From Chryseobacterium phosphatilyticum (GTDB taxonomy: Bacteria > Bacteroidota > Bacteroidia > Flavobacteriales > Weeksellaceae), in NCBI RefSeq assembly GCF_002899825.2, contig NZ_PPED02000001.1, forward strand, positions 1,364,001 to 1,428,000: a stretch of 64,000 bases of DNA, written 5' to 3'. A program made the position numbers and the translations under genes. Shown piece after piece: positions 27,478 to 36,699 of the stretch. Position 1 is the first letter of the stretch, and each line of letters opens with the position of its first letter. The notes beneath the pieces were generated by a model. It was not told the origin of the DNA and did no database searches. It saw nothing but the letters and a program-made list of their open reading frames with translations.

Positions 27478-28515
27478 ATGACCGGAACACCATTATTTTT
27501 CACCATTATCTTTTCTGTCGTATTATCATTCGCTGCAAAAGCTCAAAAATATAATAGCTATTCTAAAAAAATAGACAGCATTATCACAGCTTCTACTCCA
27601 CTATCATTTAATGGTGTTGTTCTGGTTTCAAAAAATGCTAAAATACAATATCTGAAAGCCAGCGGTTACAGAGACTTTGAGAAGAAAATTCCTTTGAAAA
27701 CAGATGACCTGTTTGAAATCATGTCCAATTCCAAACAGGTAACAGCAGTATTAATTTTACAGGCAGCTGAACAAGGAAAACTCAATCTTCAGACTCCAGT
27801 TAAAAAATACCTTCCTTCACTGACACAGAGTTGGGCAGATTCAGTGACGGTACACCATCTTTTAAATCATACGCATGGTATTACAGACATTGATAAACCT
27901 TCTGCTTTTAAAGCAGGTTCACAATTTAAGTATGGCAATCTTTCGTATATGCTTTTAGGACAAATTCTTAAAAATACAACCGGAAAAAGCTTTACTGAAT
28001 TGGCTACTTCTCTTTTCAAAAAATTGAAAATGGAAAAAACCTTTGTGTATAATACCCAAAACAATCAGTCGCCGGTCCCCGGTTACAGAAGTGAAAATAA
28101 TCAGTTTGAAAAGGTAAAAGAATCCTTTCTGAACGATGAGATTGTCCCCGCGGCAGGCATAGTATCGACCGTACAGGACCTTGCCAAATGGAATCAGGCC
28201 TTGTTTACAGGAAAGCTTCTTTCTCCTGAATACAGAAAACAAATGTTAATAGCTTCCACAACCTCTCAACACAATGTGTTTGGAAAAGAAAGCATGGGCT
28301 TTGGATATAACGTAAGAATCATTCAGGAATCGGGTCTTAATTATTTTGGTGTGACGGGTCTTGGTGATGGTTTCACCTGTCTTAATGTCTACTTCCCGTC
28401 TGTAGATACCAGTCTTATTATTCTCGAAAACCAGATGCCAAAAAACAGTGAGTACTGGAGTTTCAAGGAAGCTGCCATCAAGAATGCTGTATTGAAAAGT
28501 ATCACTTCTCCCTAA
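27478..28515 (+). CDS. Secreted serine hydrolase of the beta-lactamase/DD-peptidase (class C-like) family
   Basis: A 345-residue protein with an N-terminal signal peptide (about 1-21, ending AKAQ). The penicillin-binding fold motifs are Ser83-x-x-Lys86 (SNSK) and Tyr152-x-Asn154 (YGN). The third motif is not a clear KTG; a TGLGDG segment near 300 may take its place. Pfam-type Beta-lactamase proteins of this build include esterases, D-peptidases and lactamases, so drug hydrolysis should not be assumed. No neighbour suggests a pathway. It sits tail to tail with an acyltransferase gene. Confidence 0.85.
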   Translation: MTGTPLFFTIIFSVVLSFAAKAQKYNSYSKKIDSIITASTPLSFNGVVLVSKNAKIQYLKASGYRDFEKKIPLKTDDLFEIMSNSKQVTAVLILQAAEQGKLNLQTPVKKYLPSLTQSWADSVTVHHLLNHTHGITDIDKPSAFKAGSQFKYGNLSYMLLGQILKNTTGKSFTELATSLFKKLKMEKTFVYNTQNNQSPVPGYRSENNQFEKVKESFLNDEIVPAAGIVSTVQDLAKWNQALFTGKLLSPEYRKQMLIASTTSQHNVFGKESMGFGYNVRIIQESGLNYFGVTGLGDGFTCLNVYFPSVDTSLIILENQMPKNSEYWSFKEAAIKNAVLKSITSP

Positions 28516-28613
28516 GCATTTTAAAATTAAATTTCTTAGGGATAACAACCTGATGTTGTTGATGCTTAGGGATCTCCACAGTCTTATTTAGATCCTTACA
28601 GGATGAAAGTAAA

Positions 28614-29735
28614 TCAGTCCCTATTTTTTAACATCAGGAGTTTAGATTTAATTCTTGAGGAAGGTTTTTCAATAACAAATCTATACAATACTCCGCCAGC
28701 AACACAAAACAACAAACAAAGAAGAAGACTCACATTATCCGAGGTTTCCATGTTAAAATGATCAAGCATGGTCTGAATCATGTGAATAATTCCTTTATGA
28801 GAAAGATAGATCGCATAAGACAGTGCGGCCAATTGTCCTGTGACATAAGACTTTGACTTAAAAAGAAAAGATGATTCTGAAATAGCCGCCAAAACGATGA
28901 TTCCGTAACTTATTGCAACCATTGTGAAACCATATATGGATGGTCCTTTGGAGGCCTGATCGTTGCAGATCCAAAACGAAATACCCAAGAATACTACACC
29001 TATGATTAGCAGCAGATTTCCATAGCGATCAACATTTCTTTTAAACGGTGCCGAATATTTCACGAGATAACCAATCAATATGCCGATTCCCAAACCATCC
29101 AGCCTTGTATGGGTAGGATAATATATTTTCATATACCATACCCGCCAGAATTCCATAGACCCGCTTTCAAGACCAGTGATAGCCGTATGCCACATGACCC
29201 ATCTGGCCAGTATGGAAACTACTATAATGACTATAATCAAAATACCCAGATATTTGCCCATCCGGGTCGGCATCACTAGCATAAGAAACAAGGGCAGAAA
29301 AAGATAAAACTGTTCCTCAATGCACAACGACCAGGCATGAGAAAACGTTCCCCTATTGATGACATCCAATCCGTAATTCTGGGTAAACGTCACAAACTTC
29401 CATAATGGAGACAACGCTTCCCTTTCTCTGAAAAAAGGGATTGTGAAATATAATAAAAGTGTCAAAAGATAAGGGGGTACAATTCTGAAAAAACGTTTGA
29501 TATAGAATGTTTTCAATTCTATTGTTCCCCAGTTTTTCGTTTCTATAAATAACTGGCCCGAAATCAGGAATCCACTCAATACAAAAAACAGATCCACACC
29601 TGTCCAGCCAAACTTGCCCACACTATCAATCCAGCCCGGATGGCGGAAGGCGCGATAATGATACATCAACACCAAAATAATAGCTAAAGCCCGCAGGTGA
29701 TCCAATCCATGTAATCTTTCAGAATAATTTGTCAT
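28614..29735 (-). CDS. Acyltransferase 3 family membrane protein (OatA-like, without SGNH domain)
   Basis: A 373-residue integral membrane protein. ATG at 29735 is the better start; the frame extends to a TTG 15 bases upstream. It opens with GLDHLRALAIILVLMYHY, the conserved LxxLRxxAxxxVxxxH block of acyltransferase 3 proteins with the catalytic histidine in TM1. A VDLFFVLSGFLISG segment follows, then about ten TM helices. These enzymes carry acetyl or other acyl groups across the inner membrane to modify lipopolysaccharide, peptidoglycan or exopolysaccharide. The target is unknown. It is divergent from the LytS gene and convergent with the serine hydrolase gene. Confidence 0.9.
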   Translation of the reverse strand: MTNYSERLHGLDHLRALAIILVLMYHYRAFRHPGWIDSVGKFGWTGVDLFFVLSGFLISGQLFIETKNWGTIELKTFYIKRFFRIVPPYLLTLLLYFTIPFFREREALSPLWKFVTFTQNYGLDVINRGTFSHAWSLCIEEQFYLFLPLFLMLVMPTRMGKYLGILIIVIIVVSILARWVMWHTAITGLESGSMEFWRVWYMKIYYPTHTRLDGLGIGILIGYLVKYSAPFKRNVDRYGNLLLIIGVVFLGISFWICNDQASKGPSIYGFTMVAISYGIIVLAAISESSFLFKSKSYVTGQLAALSYAIYLSHKGIIHMIQTMLDHFNMETSDNVSLLLCLLFCVAGGVLYRFVIEKPSSRIKSKLLMLKNRD

Positions 29736-29915
29736 TTTTTTTTCCTGCAAATCTTGATCAATTCCGGAAGTTTTTTCAGCTGGTTATGCAGAAAGTAAGA
29801 GATTGAGTGTAAACGACAAAATACGGTGTTTACAAACTGAATACTGTATTTCACCCCTGTTTTATGGCCTTTTACATCATTTCATCCCGTTATCGCTGAA
29901 GTTTTTATATTTTTG

Positions 29916-30983
29916 ATGATGATGAAAAGTAATGCAGAGCCCTATATCCGACAAAACCTATACTTCCAGCTCTCTTTTTGGTCTGCTTTATTTTTATTTG
30001 TAACGGTGAGGACCTACGGGGAATATGATCCCGGATTTTTTAAGGAATCTGTTATTTACAATTTCTGTCACTGGATTTTTCAGATCGTGGGAGCCAATTT
30101 TATCTATTATATTCTGATTCGGCATTTTTTTGACCGAAAAAAATATAGTGTATTTTCAGTCTATCTGCTTCTAAGTCTTTACTTCATTTCTGTCATTAAC
30201 AGGCTTTTCATTGTGTATGTTGCGGAACCCTTCTTTATTGATGAACCCAAAGACAGTATTCTCAGTATTTTCACTGATATCAAATACCTGCTTATCCATT
30301 ATACTTTTCCAATTATCAGTGGGGCATTTATCTTCATTTCCATTCTGTTTATCATCAGGTATAAAGAAGAAAAAGAAAATACGGCGCGACTGCAGAAAGA
30401 GAAATCAGAACTCGAACTGCAGTCTCTTAAATCACAACTTCATCCCCATTTTCTGTTTAATACCTTGAATAATATTTATTCCTTGTCCGTAAGCAACTCG
30501 GATAAAACTTCACAATCGATCAGCCAGCTTTCTGACATTCTGGATTATATTTTGCACAAAGGACCTCAAAAATGGGTTTCTATCTCTGAAGAATTGGCCG
30601 TTATCGATGACCTTATTGCTCTGGAAAGCCTGAGGTATTCTGAAGAAAGATTAAAAATAAGCACAAAAACGGTCCTGAATTCTTCCAATTTTATTCCACC
30701 ACTGCTATACCTTACATTGGTAGAAAATACATTTAAACACGGAGCCGGTAAAAATCCGGGCTGTACGGAAATAGACATCGAGGTAGAAACCAATCACAAC
30801 CGCTCCCTCTTCAGAATTTCCAATACTTACAACAGGACTCAACTTTTTAATGAAAAAGGAATCGGATTACAAAATATAAAAAGACAATTGCAACATCACT
30901 ATCAGGAAGATTTTGTATTTAAAATATCACAGGAAAACAATATTTTTACCATTGAAATAATCACGCCTTCAACATATGATTAA
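29916..30983 (+). CDS. LytS-type sensor histidine kinase
   Basis: A 355-residue membrane kinase. Three successive ATGs (29916, 29919, 29922) can serve as start; a preceding TTG is less likely. Four TM segments fill about 15-155. A short coiled coil (KEEKENTARLQKEKSELELQ) leads into the His_kinase block with the phospho-accepting His178 in HPHFLFN. The HATPase region follows, with an N-box (VENTFKHG) and a G-box (GIGLQNIKRQL). No periplasmic sensor domain is visible, so sensing is probably within the membrane. It overlaps the response regulator gene by 8 bases, which makes a classic pair. Confidence 0.92.
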   Translation: MMMKSNAEPYIRQNLYFQLSFWSALFLFVTVRTYGEYDPGFFKESVIYNFCHWIFQIVGANFIYYILIRHFFDRKKYSVFSVYLLLSLYFISVINRLFIVYVAEPFFIDEPKDSILSIFTDIKYLLIHYTFPIISGAFIFISILFIIRYKEEKENTARLQKEKSELELQSLKSQLHPHFLFNTLNNIYSLSVSNSDKTSQSISQLSDILDYILHKGPQKWVSISEELAVIDDLIALESLRYSEERLKISTKTVLNSSNFIPPLLYLTLVENTFKHGAGKNPGCTEIDIEVETNHNRSLFRISNTYNRTQLFNEKGIGLQNIKRQLQHHYQEDFVFKISQENNIFTIEIITPSTYD

Positions 30984-31671
30984 TTGTCTGATCGTAGATG
31001 ACGAACCTTTAGCAGCGATCCTTTTGGAGAACCATATCTCCAAAATAGATCATTTAAAACTGACAGGAAAAGCAGAAAATGCTATGGCAGCCTATGCCCT
31101 GCTTCAGAACCAGACGATTGATCTGATGTTTCTGGATATTAATATGCCTTACTTAAACGGAATTGATTTTTTAAAATCACTACCCCGAAAGCCTAAGACC
31201 ATCTTCACTACCGCATACCGCGATTTCGCGATTGAAGGTTTTGAATTGGAAGCAATAGATTATTTACTGAAACCGATTACTTTTGAACGTTTTTTTAAAG
31301 CTGTGGGGCGGGTAATGAGAAATACCTCAGATTCTGAAGAAGAGTTTATGATTTTCAGAACAGAGGGAATGAACCGGAAAATTTCAATTTCAGACATCGT
31401 TTATTTTGAAAGCCAGGGAAACGATGTTAAAATAGTTCTGAAAACGGCTGAAAGTTTTACTTCCAAGAATAAAATAACAGATCTCGAATCTCTGTTAGCT
31501 TTGAGGGGCTTTTTACGAGTTCACAGATCCTTTATCATCAACACTGAATTTGTTACCGCATTCAATACTGAAGAAGTACATCTTGGTGCTTACCAGATTC
31601 CTGTGGGAAGAAGTTATAAGCATGAATTTGGCACTTTCATTACTACTCTTTCAAAAAACAGGTTATTGTAA
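30976..31671 (+). CDS. LytTR-family response regulator
   Basis: A 231-residue response regulator. The receiver domain (1-120) has the acidic pair Asp8/Asp9, phospho-acceptor Asp54 in LDINMP, the switch Thr in TAY and Lys in LLKPI. The C-terminal LytTR DNA-binding domain (about 130-230) has the DIVYFESQGNDVKI and FLRVHRSFIIN blocks. It is cognate to the overlapping LytS-type kinase. LytTR regulators bind short direct repeats; no obvious target repeat was seen in the 295-base region that follows. Confidence 0.92.
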   Translation: MINCLIVDDEPLAAILLENHISKIDHLKLTGKAENAMAAYALLQNQTIDLMFLDINMPYLNGIDFLKSLPRKPKTIFTTAYRDFAIEGFELEAIDYLLKPITFERFFKAVGRVMRNTSDSEEEFMIFRTEGMNRKISISDIVYFESQGNDVKIVLKTAESFTSKNKITDLESLLALRGFLRVHRSFIINTEFVTAFNTEEVHLGAYQIPVGRSYKHEFGTFITTLSKNRLL

Positions 31672-31966
31672 AATATTTTCCATTTTTCAATAATAAAAAC
31701 ACACAATACACTGACTACCAATACATTAATAAACATTTATTTTTCTAAAAAACTCAGTCAGCATCAGGAGAAGAATATTCATGAAAAATTAATAAACAAA
31801 TGATTTTCACTCCATTGTCATCTTAATGAGAGCTTCTGGGCGGCATCTTATTTCTAACCAATATTAAAAAAAAGTATTACTTTTGTTTGAATAAATAAAA
31901 TTGCTTTTTAGCTTTTTTATGAGTAATTTTATGTATACCAATTTATAAAACATTAAAATTCATTCC
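31672..31966. other. AT-rich intergenic region
   Basis: 295 bases without a gene. No clear terminator for the two-component pair and no exact -7 box for the next gene were found by eye. Confidence 0.5.
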
Positions 31967-32524
31967 ATGAGAAAAATAATTCTACTTCTTACATGTATGT
32001 TCGGTATTTCTGTTTTCTCACAGATCAAAGTGTTGAAAAATGAAAGCTTGGTGGAAATTGGTAAAGATAATTCCGTAGGTTTATACAAAAAGGAAGATAA
32101 ATATACAATCAATTACCAGGACCTGAATACCAGCAATCTGAATACCATCAGAGCGTTTTCATTTCAAAACCTGAATGGAGATGTAGCAGGTTTATATAAG
32201 CTCATTTTGGAAGGCTTTGTATCAATCCCTGATGAAAATGTCATCTTAGAACTTCCTAATGATATTATCGAACTTCATTATGAAAGAAACTATGGGCAGC
32301 CAACGGTACAGTTTATTCAGTACATCAATAAAAACAGAAAATATGTAGGTAAATCACAGTTTTTGACTCAAAAACAAGTGGAGAAAGTGTTTGGCAGAAC
32401 CAATGGAAAGTATGCCATGTACGACAAACCTGCAACGTCTTCCCATACTTCTGGTAAAGGTGCCAATACAGCTTCCAATGGGACTCCGGCATCTGGTGGG
32501 GGCAGCAAAAAATCAAGAAAATAG
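31967..32524 (+). CDS. Secreted hypothetical protein with Gly/Ser-rich basic tail
   Basis: A 185-residue protein. A signal peptide covers about 1-18 (MRKIILLLTCMFGISVFSQ), followed by a folded region rich in beta-type sequence to about residue 145. The low-complexity tail of Ser, Thr, Gly and Ala ends in KKSRK. I do not recognise the family. Such tails in Bacteroidota periplasmic proteins often act as flexible linkers, but no function can be given. A terminator follows directly, so it is monocistronic. Confidence 0.7.
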   Translation: MRKIILLLTCMFGISVFSQIKVLKNESLVEIGKDNSVGLYKKEDKYTINYQDLNTSNLNTIRAFSFQNLNGDVAGLYKLILEGFVSIPDENVILELPNDIIELHYERNYGQPTVQFIQYINKNRKYVGKSQFLTQKQVEKVFGRTNGKYAMYDKPATSSHTSGKGANTASNGTPASGGGSKKSRK

Positions 32525-32545
32525 TTATAATTTATAAATATTGCG

Positions 32546-32569
32546 AAACTCATTCTCCCGGATGAGTTT
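32546..32569 (+). terminator. Terminator after the secreted hypothetical
   Basis: An 8-bp stem (AAACTCAT / ATGAGTTT) with an 8-base loop, followed by a run of T. Confidence 0.8.
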
Positions 32570-32577
32570 TTTTATTT

Positions 32578-32585
32578 TATTTTTG
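32578..32585 (+). promoter_or_regulatory. -7 box of the ABC ATPase gene
   Basis: TATTTTTG matches TAnnTTTG and lies 19 bases before the ATG at 32605. It is close behind the terminator of the previous gene, which supports an independent promoter. Confidence 0.6.
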
Positions 32586-32604
32586 CAAAAAGACCGTAAA
32601 TATT

Positions 32605-33312
32605 ATGCCGCTTCAGATCATCAATTTGACCAAAAAATTCGGAGAGCAAACCGCCCTTAATACCATCAATATTTCTATTGATAAAAATGAAATCATTGGT
32701 CTTTTAGGACCTAATGGTGCAGGAAAATCCACATTAATGAAATCTATTGTGGGAGCACTGAAAATTGATCAGGGCGAGATTATCTTTAACGGACTGAACA
32801 TTGCTGATCATGAGATTGAAGCCAAGAAAAAAATAGGTTTTCTCCCTGAAAACAATCCGCTTTATCTGGAAATGTATGTGAAGGAGTACCTTCAGTTCGT
32901 CGCTAACATTCATAAAATCTCTGAATCAAGAGTTGATGAAGTTATTGAACTGGTAGGAATTACTCCTGAAAAGTCTAAAAAAATAGGGCAACTTTCGAAA
33001 GGTTACAAACAACGTGTAGGATTAGCACAAGCCATCATCCACCAACCGGACCTCCTGATTCTGGATGAACCAACCAACGGATTGGATCCTAATCAAATCA
33101 TAGAAATCCGAAATGTTGTAAAAGAGATCGGACAACAAAAAACGGTTTTGCTTTCTACCCACATCATGCAGGAAGTAGAAGCCTTATGTTCAAGAGTAAT
33201 CCTTATTCACCAGGGAAATATCCTGCAGGACTGTCCTATTGATGAATTCAAAGGAAGATTTGACAGTCTTGAAGAGGCTTTTGCTGACTATACAGCAATT
33301 CAAAAAGATTAA
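32605..33312 (+). CDS. ABC transporter ATP-binding protein (GldA-like/CcmA-type)
   Basis: A 235-residue ABC ATPase with Walker A GPNGAGKST (about 37-45), a Q-loop region replaced by a FLPENNP stretch, the signature LSKGYKQR (about 132-139), Walker B LLILDEP and the H-loop in STHIMQE. It belongs to the group that drives ABC-2 type exporters and resembles the gliding-motility ATPase GldA, but it is shorter (GldA is near 300 residues) and there is no permease gene beside it. Its partner membrane subunit must be encoded elsewhere. The symbol is withheld for that reason. Confidence 0.88.
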   Translation: MPLQIINLTKKFGEQTALNTINISIDKNEIIGLLGPNGAGKSTLMKSIVGALKIDQGEIIFNGLNIADHEIEAKKKIGFLPENNPLYLEMYVKEYLQFVANIHKISESRVDEVIELVGITPEKSKKIGQLSKGYKQRVGLAQAIIHQPDLLILDEPTNGLDPNQIIEIRNVVKEIGQQKTVLLSTHIMQEVEALCSRVILIHQGNILQDCPIDEFKGRFDSLEEAFADYTAIQKD

Positions 33313-33470
33313 TATTTTGCTTACTATTCATTAAGCAGGAATCTCCGGTTTTTAAAGAATATATTGTTAACTCTCTTTCTTTAATGAGAATGTATATCAT
33401 CGTAAGAAAGAAGATACAATGGCTTTATATTTGATGGAATCTGAACTGTTAACCAATAACCAATATCATT

Positions 33471-33911
33471 ATGATCAAGCATTTTTTATTAGGAGCTTTT
33501 TGTTTAGCTCAGTTTTCTTTTGTTTACGCCAAAGAAACTCCGAATGATTCAAAGGTGAATATCATCCTTTCTCATTCTTCTTTTCAGAAAGTCCCCAAGA
33601 CTGTCATTATCAAAACTAAAAAGTTTAAGATCAGAATCGATAAACAGCCCAACGGCAAATACCTGTACCAATCCTGGAATGCCAACGCAAAAATAACATC
33701 AAAGCCAAGTATGATCATCAGTGATGGTGAACTGGTTCCCGATGGCACAGGGGGTAATTATTACATTCAATTTAATAATGAGGGCCATACGTATCAGGTT
33801 TGGAGAAATTATCTGACAGATTCTGCTAAAAAAGCACCGTACACGCTGACAGTTAATGATCAAAATAATCAGGAAATCGTTCGTCAGGACGGAATCGTGG
33901 TTAAAAACTAA
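33471..33911 (+). CDS. Secreted hypothetical protein
   Basis: A 146-residue protein with a signal peptide (about 1-20, MIKHFLLGAFCLAQFSFVYA). The mature part has alternating hydrophobic and polar residues suggesting a small beta-sandwich, with a GGNYYIQFNNEGHTYQVW block in the middle. No family is recognised. It is monocistronic, with a strong terminator after it. Confidence 0.7.
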   Translation: MIKHFLLGAFCLAQFSFVYAKETPNDSKVNIILSHSSFQKVPKTVIIKTKKFKIRIDKQPNGKYLYQSWNANAKITSKPSMIISDGELVPDGTGGNYYIQFNNEGHTYQVWRNYLTDSAKKAPYTLTVNDQNNQEIVRQDGIVVKN

Positions 33912-33988
33912 TGTAAAAGATTGGATGCTAAAAAATCAGATTTCATTCTCACGAAATCCAGCCAATCTCTTCCGATTAAAAAAATAAG

Positions 33989-34009
33989 ATCCTGTATTTC
34001 TTACAGGAT
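33989..34009. terminator. Bidirectional terminator between 33911 and the patatin gene
   Basis: An 8-bp stem (ATCCTGTA / TACAGGAT) with loop TTTCT and a T-run on the plus side. It separates convergent genes. Confidence 0.8.
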
Positions 34010-34012
34010 TTT

Positions 34013-34813
34013 TTATGTTCCTGATTGTTTTAGTTCAGTCATAAAACTGCTGGGCTCATAGCTCTCTTTAGCCGCTTTATAACCAATATTGAAAATTTGT
34101 TCCAGTCGGTCTTTGCGACGCTCAAAGGTTCCAAAGCTGGCCAATTTCTGGGAAGAAATAAACCAGTCACAATAGTCAAATTTTACTTTTTCAATTCTAT
34201 AGGAAAGCAGGTCATACGAACGGGAAACAATGGCTTTAATTGAATTCAGGTCTTCAATTCTGGCTTCATTGGGTGGTGATACAAATACTCCGATCAATTT
34301 GTCACAATCCTCTCTGATAATATCTGCCGGAAAATTATTCAGAACCCCTCCATCACAGTACATTTCGTTGTCTATCAAATAAGGTGTTGTAATTCCCGGG
34401 ATAGAACATGAAGCTATAATGGCATCAACAATCTGAAAATCCTTGTCAAAAATCTTCTGTGTACCTCCTACTAATTCTGTAGCAACAATTCTTATATCTA
34501 TATCCAAATCCCCTAATTTCATCTCATTAAAAATAGGTTTAAGATAGTTTCTGAAAATAACCGAAGAAACCAATCCCGGCTGATTAAAGGTGAAATGTTT
34601 CCAGTTGAAAAAATAAACAGAGTTAAAAAACTCCAGAATTTCTTCCGGGGTCTTTCCTACTGCATGCAGACATCCTACAATAGATCCCGCACTACAACAG
34701 GAAATAATGTCTATTTTGATATTTTTTTCTTTTAAGAATTTTAATACCCCTGCATGAGCGATCCCTTTGGTACCACCTCCTGATAAAACAAGTCCTACTT
34801 TCTCAAAATTCAT
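34013..34813 (-). CDS. Patatin-like phospholipase
   Basis: A 266-residue protein from ATG 34813; an in-frame ATG 21 bases upstream adds MFSYIYS and is less likely. Patatin motifs are GGGTKG at 12-17 (oxyanion hole), the nucleophile segment CCSAGS with Ser41, and DGG at Asp154, which completes the Ser-Asp dyad. The elbow is normally GxSxG. Here the first glycine is cysteine (Cys39), so it reads C-x-S-x-G, which may alter activity. No signal peptide or outer-membrane barrel is present, so it is cytoplasmic or peripheral. It acts on acyl ester bonds of lipids. It is divergent from the Crp-type gene. Confidence 0.87.
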   Translation of the reverse strand: MNFEKVGLVLSGGGTKGIAHAGVLKFLKEKNIKIDIISCCSAGSIVGCLHAVGKTPEEILEFFNSVYFFNWKHFTFNQPGLVSSVIFRNYLKPIFNEMKLGDLDIDIRIVATELVGGTQKIFDKDFQIVDAIIASCSIPGITTPYLIDNEMYCDGGVLNNFPADIIREDCDKLIGVFVSPPNEARIEDLNSIKAIVSRSYDLLSYRIEKVKFDYCDWFISSQKLASFGTFERRKDRLEQIFNIGYKAAKESYEPSSFMTELKQSGT

Positions 34814-34995
34814 AGAATAAATGTAAGAAAACATGAGGAGATAACAGGATTAATTTTTATAAATATGTTGATTTTAAAATTATTTTAATATTTATCATGG
34901 ATTAATTGTTCATATTTGTTCTAAAATTCTGATAAGCAAAAGAAAAATAAACATATATGAATAATTTCTTACCAACAGATTTATAACAGCACTAT

Positions 34996-35571
34996 ATGGA
35001 TGAAGTCTATTTATACTTACAAACTCATTTTGACATTCCCTATGAAGATTGGGAAATAATAGCTTCTAAAATGTTTGTTCAGCAGTTTAAAAAAAAAGAA
35101 ATTATCCTCCACCCCGGTGATCAGGAAGATCATCTTTCATTTTTATCAAAAGGAGTACTAAGGTTCTTTATCCCAACGGATGAAAATAAAGAAACGGATA
35201 TTACCTATGATTTTATGTTTGAAAAAAAGTTTGCCTGTGCCGATGAATCTTTTATAACCAGAACTCCTTCAATATATGGGGTCGAAGCGCTGACTAATGT
35301 TCTCCTTTATCGGTTTACTTATCAGGATCTTCAGGATATTTATAAGAGAACAAAAAATGCAGAACGCATTGGAAGAATTGCTCATCAGAACATGTTTCTC
35401 GAGCGCTCTCAAAGGCTGTATTCTTTCCTGAAATATTCGGCCAAAGACAGGTATCAGAATTTATTTAAAGAAAATTCTATTTTAATTAAACAGATTCCTC
35501 AAAAATATATTGCTTCTTATCTGGGAATTACTCCTCAAGCTTTAAGCAGGATAAAGAGGCAAATTTATTAA
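34996..35571 (+). CDS. Crp/Fnr-type transcriptional regulator
   Basis: A 191-residue regulator. The N-terminal cNMP-binding jelly roll (about 20-115, with LHPGDQEDHLSFLSKG) lacks a clear cyclic-nucleotide phosphate-binding arginine block, as is usual for this Bacteroidota group. The C-terminal helix-turn-helix has the recognition helix in YIASYLGITPQALSRIKR. The ligand is unknown. It may control the secreted protein gene that follows at 35641, but that gene has its own promoter. Confidence 0.88.
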   Translation: MDEVYLYLQTHFDIPYEDWEIIASKMFVQQFKKKEIILHPGDQEDHLSFLSKGVLRFFIPTDENKETDITYDFMFEKKFACADESFITRTPSIYGVEALTNVLLYRFTYQDLQDIYKRTKNAERIGRIAHQNMFLERSQRLYSFLKYSAKDRYQNLFKENSILIKQIPQKYIASYLGITPQALSRIKRQIY

Positions 35572-35581
35572 CATTTGTTCA

Positions 35582-35612
35582 TTGCCTAATTAATAATGCT
35601 CATCTAATTTTG
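35582..35612 (+). promoter_or_regulatory. Promoter of the QVGINT-type secreted protein
   Basis: A -33-like TTG at 35582-35584 and an exact -7 box TAATTTTG at 35605-35612, spaced 20 bases apart and 28 bases before the ATG at 35641. Both fit the Bacteroidota sigma-ABfr promoter. Confidence 0.6.
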
Positions 35613-35640
35613 CTCCGCTTAATCAAACTAAAAAAAACAC

Positions 35641-36468
35641 ATGACATTATTGAAAATGAACCATTTCGCAGCTTCTTTTATTTTTATGGGTGCTTTTATT
35701 TCTGGACAGGTAGGAATTAACACCGCAAATCCACTGGGTACTTTCCATGTCGATGGGAAAAAAAATAATCCTACATCCGGAGCTCCATCACCAGTCCAAT
35801 TATCAGATGATTTTATTGTTTCAGAGTCTGGAAATATAGGCTTAGGAATACTTTCTCCTTCCGTAAAAATGGACATATCAACTTCAGGAACTCCAACTTC
35901 TCCCATCCCGGGAATTAAAATAACTGATGGATTACAAGGCAACAATAAAGTACTCACATCCGATGAAAATGGGGTAGGAAAATGGAAAAGACAAAGTTTA
36001 GAACTTGTTGTAGGAACTATGGGAAATGGATATAATCTTCCCTTTTCATATGATTACAATTACCACCAAACAGGTTCTAATATTGTGCTTCCTCCTGGGA
36101 AATGGCTTGTTACAGTCAATTTACTATCAGTGAATAATACCAATTCTACACTAGATACGGATGATTACGTATGGTTCAGGTCAACCTTTTCAGATTCCCA
36201 AACTTTTACCAATAAAAGTCCGGATATTCAAGGGACTGCAGATAAAGTTAGCGGCATGCTGCAAGGACCTGTTTCTTCCGGATCTTTAAAATACAATATT
36301 GCCAATGGACAGCTTCTTATCAACAACAATTCCGGAACGAATAAAACATATTGGCTTATTGTAGGAAATGCTGAAGTGATTGGTAACCCATCTTCTTCTG
36401 CTTATTTGGATCATTTGGGTGGTTCTAACTGGGGAGAAAACATGATTTCGGCAGTGCCGGTTCAATAA
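35641..36468 (+). CDS. Secreted QVGINT-type surface protein
   Basis: A 275-residue protein. After a signal peptide (about 1-22; a second ATG at 35656 is an alternative start) the mature protein begins QVGINTANPLGTFHVDG. That opening is found in many secreted Flavobacteriia proteins whose N-terminal part looks like a phage-tail-collar or trimeric beta motif. The rest is Gly/Asn/Ser-rich beta sequence ending in AVPVQ. No T9SS C-terminal sorting domain is seen. Two related genes lie at 39355 and 40663. Its role is unknown; surface display is the likely location. Confidence 0.75.
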   Translation: MTLLKMNHFAASFIFMGAFISGQVGINTANPLGTFHVDGKKNNPTSGAPSPVQLSDDFIVSESGNIGLGILSPSVKMDISTSGTPTSPIPGIKITDGLQGNNKVLTSDENGVGKWKRQSLELVVGTMGNGYNLPFSYDYNYHQTGSNIVLPPGKWLVTVNLLSVNNTNSTLDTDDYVWFRSTFSDSQTFTNKSPDIQGTADKVSGMLQGPVSSGSLKYNIANGQLLINNNSGTNKTYWLIVGNAEVIGNPSSSAYLDHLGGSNWGENMISAVPVQ

Positions 36469-36648
36469 AATAGGAAATAATCATACAACCGTAGGTTTTT
36501 ATAAATAGTTGTAATAATCTAAAAGTTGACCCCTCTTATTATTCATATGCTTTAGCAAAAACCTCACAAAGTTTAAAAACCTGCGAAGTTTAGTCTTATT
36601 TACTAATGTTATATGATATCATTCTTTTTACAATCAGTACCAATGAAA

Positions 36649-36672
36649 AAAGCCCGGATTTCTCCGGGCTTT
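36649..36672. terminator. Bidirectional terminator before lpdA (convergent)
   Basis: A perfect 10-bp stem (AAAGCCCGGA / TCCGGGCTTT) with loop TTTC, 27 bases beyond the lpdA stop. Confidence 0.88.
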
Positions 36673-36699
36673 CCTATATAAATTCTGGATCTGTTCAGA

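Noticed and set aside
32605..33312. Naming the ABC ATPase gldA
   Set aside because: It is about 60 residues shorter than GldA and has no gliding or permease neighbour.
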